Assembly: GCA_937892865.1 (NCBI GenBank)
Contig: CALBJG010000109.1
Coordinates: 1 to 42,500, forward strand
Length of the DNA: 42,500 nucleotides
DNA from: an uncultured Clostridia bacterium
GTDB lineage: Bacteria; Bacillota; Clostridia; Oscillospirales; Oscillospiraceae
Reading direction: 5' to 3'
This document shows, in pieces, positions 33,961-41,946 of this stretch (position 1 is the first letter of the stretch; every line of letters starts with the position of its first letter). A program made the translations under genes and the position numbers. A model generated the notes under the pieces. The model saw nothing but the letters and a program-made list of their open reading frames with translations. It searched no databases and was not told the DNA's origin.

Positions 33961-34679
33961 ACCGTTTCCTCCAACAACATCTCGGCAACTTTCAAATCCA
34001 TCGGTGTTGTCACCTTCAAATTTCGCTCATCGCCTTCTACAATCTTAACAGACATACCAAGCAATTCCACAGCAGAGCAATCATCTGTGATTGCCGCTTT
34101 TTCTTTTCTTGCTTTCTTTAAGGCGGCCTTTAAAATGGATTTATCAAACACCTGGGGTGTCTGGATCGCAAAAAGTTTGCTTCTGTCCGGTGTTGTGGTG
34201 ACAACTCCGCCATTAACGATCTTAACGGTATCTTTCACCGGAATTCCGGGGGCTGCAGCGCCATAGGTATGGGCTGCCCGTACAGTTCTGTCGATCACTG
34301 CATCGGTTATCAGTGGCCTTGCGCCATCGTGAATTGCCGCCAGTTTAACTTTGCCCGAAAGCGCGCGCAAACCGTTACTGACAGACTCTGTTCTGTCCTT
34401 TCCGCCTGCAACCACAGTAGTAACTTTGTCAAAATCTGCGCACAGATCTGTCACCTGCTGGATTAAGTCCTGGCGTGTTACGATAACGATTTCCCGGATC
34501 ACATCACAATTTTGAAATGCGCGGGCTGTTTTTACGATCATAGGTTCCCCGCCAAGAGCCGCAACAACTTTATCAATGCCACCCATGCGTGAGGCATTAC
34601 CCGCCGCTACGATCACCGCGCCGCAGTATCCAATTGGGAGAATTTTCCGCAAGCAGCGAGTAACTTTCGTGATAGCCAT
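33957..34679 (-). CDS. ispD: 2-C-methyl-D-erythritol 4-phosphate cytidylyltransferase
   Basis: A protein of 240 aa. It makes CDP-methylerythritol from MEP and CTP. Motifs are AVIVAAGNASRMG for CTP binding, IHDGARPL, and KVTTPMDLKVAE at the C-terminus. ATG 34679 has GGAG at good spacing; the TTG at 34685 overlapping the murD stop is less likely. The N-terminus is about 15 residues longer than in many homologues before the nucleotide-binding strand. Confidence 0.94.
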   Translation of the reverse strand: MAITKVTRCLRKILPIGYCGAVIVAAGNASRMGGIDKVVAALGGEPMIVKTARAFQNCDVIREIVIVTRQDLIQQVTDLCADFDKVTTVVAGGKDRTESVSNGLRALSGKVKLAAIHDGARPLITDAVIDRTVRAAHTYGAAAPGIPVKDTVKIVNGGVVTTTPDRSKLFAIQTPQVFDKSILKAALKKARKEKAAITDDCSAVELLGMSVKIVEGDERNLKVTTPMDLKVAEMLLEETV

Positions 34680-34681
34680 AA

Positions 34682-36037
34682 TCAAAGCTCCATAATCAGT
34701 TTCTTAAAATATTGACCCCGTACCATAAAATTCTTAAACTGGTCAAATGCTGCGCTGGCAGGGCTCATCAGCACCACATCGCCGGGTTTTGCGGCATTCA
34801 CTGCCGAATAAACAGCCTCTGTAAAGTCTGCGCAATCTACGATCTGCAATATGCCGGAGTCATATTCCGGTGTGTTTTCCACAGCCTTGCGGATCAATGG
34901 ACCGGTAGCGCCGTTGACAAACAGCATTTTTACATGTGCGCAAATTTCCGGCCCTAATACATCATAGGGAATATGCTTGTCATAACCGCCGGCAATAAGA
35001 ATCACTTTTTCCGGAAAACTGCGCAAGCCGGCAATGGTACGGCTGGGAGAGGAGGCAATAGAATCATTATAGTACCGAACACCGTTTTTTATCCGCACAA
35101 GTTCAATTCTATGTTCTACGCCGCCAAACGTACGGGCGACATGGCGAATTGTTTCATCATCAACAAGTCCGTCAACAGCTAAGATCGCCGTCATATAGTT
35201 TTCAATGTTATGCACACCGGGAAGCAGAATATCCTCCGCTTTCAGAACGACATTTTCTCCTCTGAAAATGTTTCCGCCGTGCAGGTAAATATCCGCCTTG
35301 TGTTGACGGGAGAACTTTTTCGTAATGCCGTTACCGGACAATTCATTGGTAAGATCGTTATCCCGATTGACGATCAAAATACCGCTTTCATCCTGGTAAC
35401 GGAAGATATTCTTTTTGGCCTCCACATACTCTTCCATATCCTTATGGACATCTAAATGGTTAGGCGAAAGATTGGTAATGACCGCGATATTTGGGCTGCG
35501 AGTCATATCCATCAACTGGAAAGAACTTAATTCAACCACAGCATAATCATCTTTGGTCATTTGACGGCATAACGGCAGAAGCGGTGTGCCGATATTGCCA
35601 CCGAGCCACACGGTTTTCCCCGCTGCTTTCAACATTTCGGAAATCAGTGTTGTAGTTGTGGTTTTCCCGTCAGAGCCTGTAACAGCAATAATTTTACACG
35701 GGCAAAGTTCAAAAAATGCCTGCATTTCACTGGTCACTGTTGCGCCGTTTTTACGGAGAGTTTCCAACGCAGGATTGGCAGGATGCATACCCGGCGTACG
35801 GAAAACCACATCTGCCTTTAAGTCGTCGAGATACCCTTCACCTACACGCAGGCAGCATCCCTTTTCTTCCAGTTCCAGCACTTCCTTATCCAGTTGCTCT
35901 CTGGGTGTCTTATCGCAACCGGTCACATCACAGCCAAACTCCAAAAGCAGCCGAACCAACGGACGGTTGCTGACACCAAGTCCAAAAACTGCAACTGTCT
36001 TTCCTTTCAAAGCAGAAAAATACTCGTCAAAGGTCAT
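34682..36037 (-). CDS. murD: UDP-N-acetylmuramoylalanine--D-glutamate ligase
   Basis: A protein of 451 aa. It adds D-glutamate in peptidoglycan precursor synthesis. Motifs are the N-terminal VAVFGLGVSNRPLVRLL, ATP loop VTGSDGKTTTTTLISEML, and NLSPNHLDVHKDMEEY. The start is ATG 36037 or TTG 36043; the TTG has GAGGTG at better spacing (six bases). The frame is open up to 36319, but that part is the antisense of RNase P RNA and lies upstream of the murD promoter, so it is not coding. It heads the murD-ispD-ispF-vanZ operon. Confidence 0.94.
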   Translation of the reverse strand: MTFDEYFSALKGKTVAVFGLGVSNRPLVRLLLEFGCDVTGCDKTPREQLDKEVLELEEKGCCLRVGEGYLDDLKADVVFRTPGMHPANPALETLRKNGATVTSEMQAFFELCPCKIIAVTGSDGKTTTTTLISEMLKAAGKTVWLGGNIGTPLLPLCRQMTKDDYAVVELSSFQLMDMTRSPNIAVITNLSPNHLDVHKDMEEYVEAKKNIFRYQDESGILIVNRDNDLTNELSGNGITKKFSRQHKADIYLHGGNIFRGENVVLKAEDILLPGVHNIENYMTAILAVDGLVDDETIRHVARTFGGVEHRIELVRIKNGVRYYNDSIASSPSRTIAGLRSFPEKVILIAGGYDKHIPYDVLGPEICAHVKMLFVNGATGPLIRKAVENTPEYDSGILQIVDCADFTEAVYSAVNAAKPGDVVLMSPASAAFDQFKNFMVRGQYFKKLIMEL

Positions 36038-36071
36038 TTTCAAACCTGTCACCTCACTTTTACTACTATAT

Positions 36072-36100
36072 AGTATATCCCTACAGAGGAAAATTTGCAA
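36072..36100 (-). promoter_or_regulatory. Sigma-A promoter of the murD operon
   Basis: On the minus strand, TTGCAA (36100-36095), a 17-bp spacer and TATACT (36077-36072), starting the transcript about 25 bases before the murD start. Confidence 0.8.
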
Positions 36101-36105
36101 GACAT

Positions 36106-36134
36106 TTGACAATTCCCTATCTATGAGATACAAT
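36106..36134 (+). promoter_or_regulatory. Sigma-A promoter of rnpB
   Basis: TTGACA (36106-36111), a 17-bp spacer and TACAAT (36129-36134), just before the predicted 5' end of RNase P RNA. Its -35 lies five bases from the -35 of the divergent murD promoter. Confidence 0.85.
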
Positions 36135-36140
36135 ATTTCG

Positions 36141-36478
36141 GCAACCAGGTTGGACAGCCGCGGCTGGCATGTGAAAACATCCAGGTGAGGAAAGTCCGGG
36201 CTCCATAGGGCAAGGATAACAGGTAACGCCTGCCGGGGGCGACCCCAGGACAAGTGCAACAGAGAGATACCGCCGCAAGGTAAGGGTGAAAAGGTGGGGT
36301 AAGAGCCCACTCGCCCCATGGGAACATTGGGGTGCTGTAAACTCTATCCGGAGCAACGCCGTGGAGGGGCATAAGATCGGCCCGATCGTCCCAAGGAGGC
36401 GGCTTGATCCTGCAAGCGATTGCAGGACTAGATAGATGGCTGTCAAGACAGAACCCGGCTTATAGACTTGTGTTGTGC
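36141..36478 (+). ncRNA. rnpB: RNase P RNA (class A)
   Basis: It contains the conserved 5' core (GAGGAAAGTCCGGGCTCC then ATAGGGCA), the AGAGATA-type segment, CCGGAGCAACGCC, GCGATTGCAGGACTAGAT and the 3' core ACAGAACCCGGCTTAT, in the order of bacterial type A RNase P RNA. P1 can form between CAACCAGGTT near the 5' end and the last 12 or so bases (GACTTG-T-GTTG). It processes the 5' ends of tRNAs. The tRNA-CCA contact loop (L15) appears as AAGGAGG near 36392 instead of the GGGTAGG of E. coli. The ends are approximate. Confidence 0.93.
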
Positions 36479-36480
36479 TA

Positions 36481-36511
36481 AAAAAGCACCGCCAATCGGC
36501 GGTGCTTTTTT
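36481..36511. terminator. Bidirectional terminator for rnpB and the GH89 gene
   Basis: A 13-bp stem (AAAAAGCACCGCC, 36481-36493, complement 36498-36510) with an AATC loop and T-runs on both strands. The GH89 stop codon overlaps its edge. Confidence 0.88.
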
Positions 36512-38720
36512 ATGATTCTTTTGTCATATCTTCCGTAACATTTTCCAGGAAGGTTGATTGTTTTTCTCCGTAAGATCTGTATGCAATCTTTTCTGAAATT
36601 ACTTTATTAATGATATTACCAACTGCAGTTTTCAAATCCGAATTTACTTGGATGGAATACTGTTTTTGGGAATATACAAAACCGATTTCTTCTTCATAGG
36701 GATCTACATCCGGTAATACTTCTCCGGTTTTTAATGATGATTCTAAACGGTCAAGAAAATGTTCCCAACGCGGTTTATAAAAATCTTCCAGCATACCCTG
36801 CCATTCTCTGGCTGCGTAATCACGAAGAAATTTTGCGGCATTTTTATCGCCCCAAAGGGTAATTTGAAGTCTTGCGTTTCTTTCAAAATATGCCTTCTCC
36901 TCTTCCGTTTTACCCCACCGGCGCGCTTTATGCAACCAAGTTCCTAACAAGCGATTTTTATCGCAAGATACAAGTTTTGACTGCAAATCAAACAGACTGA
37001 GTAATCCTTTTCCAAAATGGCAAAGAGATTCTGCATCCTTTTGTTCATAACTTTCTTTGATACGTGCAATGTAATACCAGGAAAGATTGCTCAATATCTG
37101 TCTGGTTGCCTCAAGCAAATCTATCTTATACCCATTCTTATCAGACAATTCGTCATAATGTGAGTGCATTACCTTCACATAATCTACAAGAACAGATTGA
37201 TCAAGATATGGTTTTGCCGGTGTTGACCAAGCGGATGCGCGGCATACATCCAGCGAAGGACGAGCGCATAAACCGGATTCACCGCCTAATGGACGATCAA
37301 TGTGGAATGACTCAAGAAACACTTTTTTCCATGCCTGTAAGATGTCAACAGAATTTTTGCCATATCGGTCACAAATATATGTATTTATGAACTTATCTAC
37401 GCTTTCAAACCCATCCCCAAAAGCATTCTCCAAATTGATAGCATACAAGATTTCATTACAGTTCACCGATTCCGGCATACAGCCGATTCCAACGATTTTA
37501 CTGGTCTGATTATTCAAATGCTTAAAAGGATTCAAAAGTTGCTCTTTTGCTGCGCCGTGCATAGTATACTGACCGCCAAAAGCATTGACCGCACAATAAC
37601 ACCAAGGTGCAATATCTAAATTTTCAGAAATTATCGGCTTATTATCAGCGCATAGAGACAGCAACAAAACTTCGCCGTCTAAAAGGCTCTCTATGATTTC
37701 GGTTTTCGGTTCCCCCCATTCCTGCATTACCCAAACTGCATCAGGCGCATATTCTTTCATCTTTTTATAATTCTTTTGGGCAAAAGCACGCATATCCACC
37801 CCGTCTGTAATACCACCTTCATGGAATGGATCAGCAGAGAAATAGGAAACATTATCGCCACCGGCTATGGCACGGCAGGTCTTGTAATACAAATCTGCAA
37901 TTATTTGATAATTGGGATCATCCGGCAAAATCAGCCCGGGTCGCTTGAATCCAACCCAGTAGCCTTGATCAATGATCGTTGAGTCAGGAAAATATTTATT
38001 AAAAGTATCCGGCACCATACCGATATATCCGGGAATGACCGTTGCTGCGCCAAAACTTTGCAGTCGTTTATTGAACCTACCTGCCAATTCTTCTTGACTT
38101 GTATACCAATGATCCGGCGCATCACCTGCCCATCCTGTCAGATTCATCATCCATTGCCAGGCAAAAAAGCCGGGACCACATAAAAAGGATTTCACATCTG
38201 TTTCATTGAAGTTCAATTTTCGCAGAACTGTTCTCCATACAGATTCTATCGCAATGGGATTCAAAATCAGATTATAACCGGAAAGCAATAAATAGTCCAA
38301 TGTTCTTTCCCAATCAGACCAATCATCAAAGGCATAGGCATAACTAAAGGCACAATAATTAAAGAAATAGCGATACAAAAATCTGCTTTTTCTTTTAATT
38401 GCAATGCCAACGCAAGGCGGTTCCTTCGGCAATGTTCCGCTTGTTGATAGAATTCCAACACTGTAATGGCAAATATCCTTTAAATACCGGTTAAAGGCTA
38501 CTGCGGCGCTCACACCGGTATTTGCACGAATACAAATCTTGCCTTCTTTATCAAAAAGTTCATAGCAATCAAATCCATCGGATTCCATCTTTTCGAAAAC
38601 AAATTTTTCTGCATATTGAACGCCGGCGACACGGGTAATCAATGAGAAAAATGCATCAGAATCAAATGTGTCAGGGATGTTGGTTTTCTTGATATCAATG
38701 TAGTTCTGTTTGATTTTCAT
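36510..38720 (-). CDS. Alpha-N-acetylglucosaminidase, glycoside hydrolase family 89
   Basis: A protein of 736 aa, close to human NAGLU in layout. The N-terminal domain (about 1-90), TIM barrel (about 105-440) and helical C-terminal domain (about 440-700) are all present. Catalytic glutamates are E301 in FSADPFHEGG and E417 in GCMPESVNCNE, matching the two NAGLU glutamates by context. The helper sequence VWVMQEW is also present. The enzyme removes terminal alpha-GlcNAc, found on gastric-type mucin O-glycans and heparan sulfate. No signal peptide is present, so it probably acts on imported oligosaccharides or lysed material. GAGGTGG precedes the ATG; the gene stands alone with its own promoter. 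Confidence 0.9.
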   Translation of the reverse strand: MKIKQNYIDIKKTNIPDTFDSDAFFSLITRVAGVQYAEKFVFEKMESDGFDCYELFDKEGKICIRANTGVSAAVAFNRYLKDICHYSVGILSTSGTLPKEPPCVGIAIKRKSRFLYRYFFNYCAFSYAYAFDDWSDWERTLDYLLLSGYNLILNPIAIESVWRTVLRKLNFNETDVKSFLCGPGFFAWQWMMNLTGWAGDAPDHWYTSQEELAGRFNKRLQSFGAATVIPGYIGMVPDTFNKYFPDSTIIDQGYWVGFKRPGLILPDDPNYQIIADLYYKTCRAIAGGDNVSYFSADPFHEGGITDGVDMRAFAQKNYKKMKEYAPDAVWVMQEWGEPKTEIIESLLDGEVLLLSLCADNKPIISENLDIAPWCYCAVNAFGGQYTMHGAAKEQLLNPFKHLNNQTSKIVGIGCMPESVNCNEILYAINLENAFGDGFESVDKFINTYICDRYGKNSVDILQAWKKVFLESFHIDRPLGGESGLCARPSLDVCRASAWSTPAKPYLDQSVLVDYVKVMHSHYDELSDKNGYKIDLLEATRQILSNLSWYYIARIKESYEQKDAESLCHFGKGLLSLFDLQSKLVSCDKNRLLGTWLHKARRWGKTEEEKAYFERNARLQITLWGDKNAAKFLRDYAAREWQGMLEDFYKPRWEHFLDRLESSLKTGEVLPDVDPYEEEIGFVYSQKQYSIQVNSDLKTAVGNIINKVISEKIAYRSYGEKQSTFLENVTEDMTKES

Positions 38721-38738
38721 AAAACCACCTCAAACATC

Positions 38739-38766
38739 ATTATAACTGCATATAAACCATTTGCAA
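38739..38766 (-). promoter_or_regulatory. Promoter of the GH89 gene
   Basis: On the minus strand, TTGCAA (38766-38761), a 16-bp spacer and TATAAT (38744-38739). The -10 lies in a 14-base sequence, GCAGTTATAATGAT, that also occurs at 2388-2401 beside the PocR/AraC regulator. Confidence 0.7.
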
Positions 38767-38777
38767 GCAGAATATTT

Positions 38778-38807
38778 AAAGCACCGCCTGCAGGCGGTGC
38801 TTTTTTT
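38778..38807. terminator. Palindromic terminator-like hairpin
   Basis: A perfect 26-bp palindrome (AAAGCACCGCCTG with its complement) with TTTTTTT on the plus strand. It lies after the alpha/beta hydrolase gene on the minus strand, where the following T-run (TTTAAATATT) is weaker. Its 10-bp stem core is the same as in the terminator at 36481-36511. Confidence 0.65.
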
Positions 38808-39546
38808 AATCGATCAATTCCATTGTTTTTTGAAGATCCAATATTATAGTTTGCTTATCCTGATCCGGAATATAGAAATGTCCTGCATTACGGAAAACCC
38901 GCAATTCTACATTGGGAATATCTTTAAAATACTTGGCAGAACGAAGCGAAACCAGTTCATCCTTTCCACCAAAGTACACTTTGCACGGTATAGATATATT
39001 CATAGCATATCTGCGGCATTTCCGACACAAAACCAACAGTTCCCAAAATCGAGGCAGCCATTTTGCATACCGCATAATTCCGGGTTTCAATGTAATGCTG
39101 AGGTCTTGAATACACGCTGCTTCATGGGGGTTATCATTGCGCACGATACCTTTTGTAAAGCGGATCGAGCGTCCAAGCATCGTTGGTTTTACCCAGGGAT
39201 ACAGCGGGACATTCATAAGAATCATCCCTTTTATCTTGGGATAGTCAGAAAGCGCATCCATAAGCAACAGTGTTCCCATAGAATAGCCGATAACCAATAT
39301 ATGGTCGTACTTACTGCTGATATGCTTCAATACTTCCCTGGTCTGCGCCTTCCATTTTTTCATAGAGGTTTCTGCAAAGGCCTCAACTGTACTGCCGTGA
39401 CCGTCCAGCAAAATGTTATAAACAGCCCAACTATCATCAAATTCAGGGATCAACCAATCAAAATGACGCGGTGTGCTGCAAATTCCGTGGATCATCAAAA
39501 CTGCGCGTTTTGCGCCCAGTGTATCACAAATATAAGAACTGTGCAT
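38806..39546 (-). CDS. Alpha/beta hydrolase, carboxylesterase-like
   Basis: A protein of 246 aa. Its oxyanion segment is MIHGICSTPRHF, nucleophile elbow GYSMG, and likely acid/base GGKDELVS and NAGHFY, giving a complete Ser-Asp-His triad. It resembles monoacylglycerol-lipase or thermostable carboxylesterase relatives. ATG 39546 has GGAGTG at good spacing; a GTG at 39555 overlaps that site. It starts 43 bases after the PII-like genes on the same strand with no hairpin between, so it is probably co-transcribed with them. The substrate is unknown. Confidence 0.85.
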   Translation of the reverse strand: MHSSYICDTLGAKRAVLMIHGICSTPRHFDWLIPEFDDSWAVYNILLDGHGSTVEAFAETSMKKWKAQTREVLKHISSKYDHILVIGYSMGTLLLMDALSDYPKIKGMILMNVPLYPWVKPTMLGRSIRFTKGIVRNDNPHEAACIQDLSITLKPGIMRYAKWLPRFWELLVLCRKCRRYAMNISIPCKVYFGGKDELVSLRSAKYFKDIPNVELRVFRNAGHFYIPDQDKQTIILDLQKTMELID

Positions 39547-39589
39547 ACTAAACACTCCGAATGTAATTGCGTATTAAAAATGATGTGTT

Positions 39590-39934
39590 TTATTCGCTTT
39601 CCTCATTTTTCATTTCTTCGATCTGCACCAAGCCTGCAACATCAGATACAGGCAAAGAAAATGCAATACCCTGGGCTTTCTTATCCATCCCCATTTCCTT
39701 ATAGAGGGCATTGAGAACTTGATCACGGATGTCTTTTTCTACAACCATCATCAATATCTCTTTCTCTGCGTGAATGGTAATGCCAAAGAAAGCTGCTTCT
39801 TTTTCACGAGCAACACCCCTGGCGTTCAGGATCGTACCACCTCTGGCACCTTGCTCCCTGGCAACAGCCATTGCATCCTCTGCAAAACCGGCATTGACAA
39901 TAGCAAAGATTACTTCGTGATTGTTGGTAGTCAT
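39590..39934 (-). CDS. PII-like signalling protein
   Basis: A protein of 114 aa. It follows the PII pattern: an EVIFAIVNAGFAEDAMAVAREQGARGGTIL start, ARGVAREKEAAFFGITIHAEKEILMMVV in the T-loop and strand region, and GIAFSLPVSDVAGL at the end. PII proteins bind ATP/ADP or 2-oxoglutarate and regulate partner proteins. Its ATG overlaps the stop of the next PII-like gene as ATGA. It probably controls the DUF1538 membrane protein of the same operon. Confidence 0.85.
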   Translation of the reverse strand: MTTNNHEVIFAIVNAGFAEDAMAVAREQGARGGTILNARGVAREKEAAFFGITIHAEKEILMMVVEKDIRDQVLNALYKEMGMDKKAQGIAFSLPVSDVAGLVQIEEMKNEESE

Positions 39935-40305
39935 CCTATGACCTCCCTTCCCTGCTTGTTATTACTCAAAAACTGATACATATTCACACCGATCACACTG
40001 CTGAGCGGTACGGCAAAAGCAATACCTTTTCCGTTTTTGATCGTATGGAATTTATCTTCCAGACATTTCATTACCGGATCGACCATATCCTCACGGACAA
40101 CACTAACGATCACTGCCTTTTGAATATTCAAGCCCAAAAGATCGATGAGATCCGACTGGGCTGTACCCATGCCACTCGTGACCATTTGGCAGTTTATCTC
40201 AAATTGGCTCAAAACATCTAAATAAAACTCTGCTTTTGGTCTATCAACCACAGTAAAGAGAAGTTTCAGTTTTTTAATTGCCGATTCATTGATCGTATTC
40301 GCCAT
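39931..40305 (-). CDS. PII-like protein, diverged paralogue
   Basis: A protein of 124 aa. The LKLLFTVVDRPKAEFYLDVL start and KGIAFAVPLSSVIGV end fit the PII-like fold, but the middle lacks the RGG and FFGI signatures of its neighbour. I take it as a diverged partner, perhaps for a mixed trimer. AAGGAGG lies before the ATG, 12 bases after the DUF1538 gene ends. Confidence 0.75.
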   Translation of the reverse strand: MANTINESAIKKLKLLFTVVDRPKAEFYLDVLSQFEINCQMVTSGMGTAQSDLIDLLGLNIQKAVIVSVVREDMVDPVMKCLEDKFHTIKNGKGIAFAVPLSSVIGVNMYQFLSNNKQGREVIG

Positions 40306-40317
40306 AATCGCTCCTCC

Positions 40318-41823
40318 TTACATAAAATTGATGATCTGCTGATCATCCGCATCCAAAATGCGTTTCATTGCCCGGCGCTCATTGACCTTATTGGAAACAA
40401 TGGCTTTAAAACCTAATAACTGGATCGTAATGAGTGGTGCCATTGCAACCAACGAAACAACGCCAAACGCATCCCGCAGAACAGCATCGGAACTTTGCAC
40501 ACCCATACACGCGCCGATGGCAAAAGGCAGAATAAAACCGGATGTCATCGGTCCACTGGCAACACCACCGGAGTCAAAGGCAATGGCCGTATAGACCGGT
40601 GGAACAAATAGTGACAGCGCCAAAGAAATAAAGTATCCGGGAATGATATAGTAAATCAAGGAAAAATCAAAAATGATCCGGACCATGGAGAGCATAATCG
40701 CCATGCCTACGCCGATGCATAAACCAAGGAGCATAGACCGTTTGGTCACATAGCCACCGGTCACTTCCTCAACCTGGCTATTCAGCACATGGATCGCCGG
40801 CTCTGCCAAGACCACAAGGATGCCCATAATGAGTCCTAATGGGATCAAAAACCATTTGTTCATTTCCGCAATTGCTGTGCCCAGTTTATAGCCGATCGGC
40901 ATAAAACCTACTTCCACAGAAGTCAGGAACAACACAAGTCCGATATATGTAAATACCACACCGACAGCGATCCGGAGAAGATTTCGCTTGGAAAGCCGCA
41001 GAAATGCAACTTGACAGACCAAAAAGAAAGCAACGATCAACCCCAGTGCAATTGCAACATTCTTTGCAACGATCAACATTGTGTCAAAGAAAGAGTGGGA
41101 TTTCAACGCATATTCATATTTCAGTTCTCCACCGGAAAGCAATCCCAAAACCAAGACAGCCAAAATCGGTCCAATGGAACAAAGAGACACAAGGCCAAAA
41201 CTGTTTTCCTGGGATTTTCGATCGCCTAAAACACTGGATATACCAACGCCCAATGCCATAATAAATGGAACAGTGATCGGGCCGGTTGTCACACCGCCGG
41301 AATCGAATGCCATAGGAAGCAATGCAATCTTCCCTTGTTCGGAAAGTATCAGCGCCAGGGCAAACAGAAGCATATAAAACAGCATCAGAATGGTACCAAG
41401 ACGGCGTTTAAATACAATACGCAAGATGGCGATGATCAAGAATGCGCCGACACCAATGCCAACTGTATATTTAAGCAGCTCTCCGTTCATAACGGAACTG
41501 ACTTGATTTGCAAGAACTTGAAGATCCGGTTCAGCAATCGTGATCAGAAGTCCAAGAACAAAACAAACTGTAAGGAGCAAAAGCAGTTTTCGCTGTCTGG
41601 AAAGACCGGCGCCAACATGGGTGCCCATAGGTGTCATTGCAAGGTCGGCGCCTAAATTGAACAGACCGATGCCAAGGACCAGCAGAATGGCGCTGATCGT
41701 GAATGTGATCAACTCAGCCGCAGAAAAATTAAACCACGGAAGCAATGCAAGGGCGTAAACGATTAATGTAATAGGAAGCGCAGAAATCAATGCTTCGCCG
41801 ATTTTTGAACGCAACTCTTTCAA
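40318..41823 (-). CDS. DUF1538 family membrane protein (duplicated halves)
   Basis: A protein of about 501 aa with around twelve hydrophobic helices in two similar halves. Each half has a matched motif: AFDSGGVTTGPITVPF in the first and AFDSGGVASGPMTSGF in the second. A matching TIAEPDLQVLANQV and LAEPAIHVLNSQV pair lies earlier in each half. This internal repeat suggests a transporter with inverted or tandem symmetry. The function of DUF1538 proteins is not known to me. The frame is open to 41889, but the -10 of its promoter lies at 41855-41860, so TTG 41823 with AGGTG upstream is the likely start. Two PII-like genes follow. Confidence 0.82.
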   Translation of the reverse strand: MKELRSKIGEALISALPITLIVYALALLPWFNFSAAELITFTISAILLVLGIGLFNLGADLAMTPMGTHVGAGLSRQRKLLLLLTVCFVLGLLITIAEPDLQVLANQVSSVMNGELLKYTVGIGVGAFLIIAILRIVFKRRLGTILMLFYMLLFALALILSEQGKIALLPMAFDSGGVTTGPITVPFIMALGVGISSVLGDRKSQENSFGLVSLCSIGPILAVLVLGLLSGGELKYEYALKSHSFFDTMLIVAKNVAIALGLIVAFFLVCQVAFLRLSKRNLLRIAVGVVFTYIGLVLFLTSVEVGFMPIGYKLGTAIAEMNKWFLIPLGLIMGILVVLAEPAIHVLNSQVEEVTGGYVTKRSMLLGLCIGVGMAIMLSMVRIIFDFSLIYYIIPGYFISLALSLFVPPVYTAIAFDSGGVASGPMTSGFILPFAIGACMGVQSSDAVLRDAFGVVSLVAMAPLITIQLLGFKAIVSNKVNERRAMKRILDADDQQIINFM

Positions 41824-41854
41824 TTCATCACCTACTTTCTCAATATTTAATTTA

Positions 41855-41883
41855 ATTATAGCAGAAATATGTGAATATTCCAA
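41855..41883 (-). promoter_or_regulatory. Promoter of the DUF1538-PII operon
   Basis: On the minus strand, TTGGAA (41883-41878), a 17-bp spacer and TATAAT (41860-41855), directly after the tuf terminator. Confidence 0.75.
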
Positions 41884-41889
41884 CAACAA

Positions 41890-41925
41890 AAAAAGAAAAA
41901 TCCCCCAGCCCGAAGGCTGGGGGAT
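41890..41925 (-). terminator. Intrinsic terminator of tuf
   Basis: An 11-bp stem (ATCCCCCAGCC, 41900-41910, complement 41915-41925), loop CGAA on the plus strand, and a T-rich run in the transcript. Confidence 0.88.
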
Positions 41926-41946
41926 AAAATCTATTCGATTAGCGAA

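Noticed and set aside
36038..36319. N-terminal extension of murD
   Set aside because: It is the complement of RNase P RNA and lies upstream of the murD promoter.
38761..39714. 317-aa plus-strand open frame
   Set aside because: It is antisense to the alpha/beta hydrolase, whose catalytic triad is intact.
41824..41889. Longer N-terminus for the DUF1538 protein
   Set aside because: It would include the -10 element of the promoter and has no ribosome binding site.
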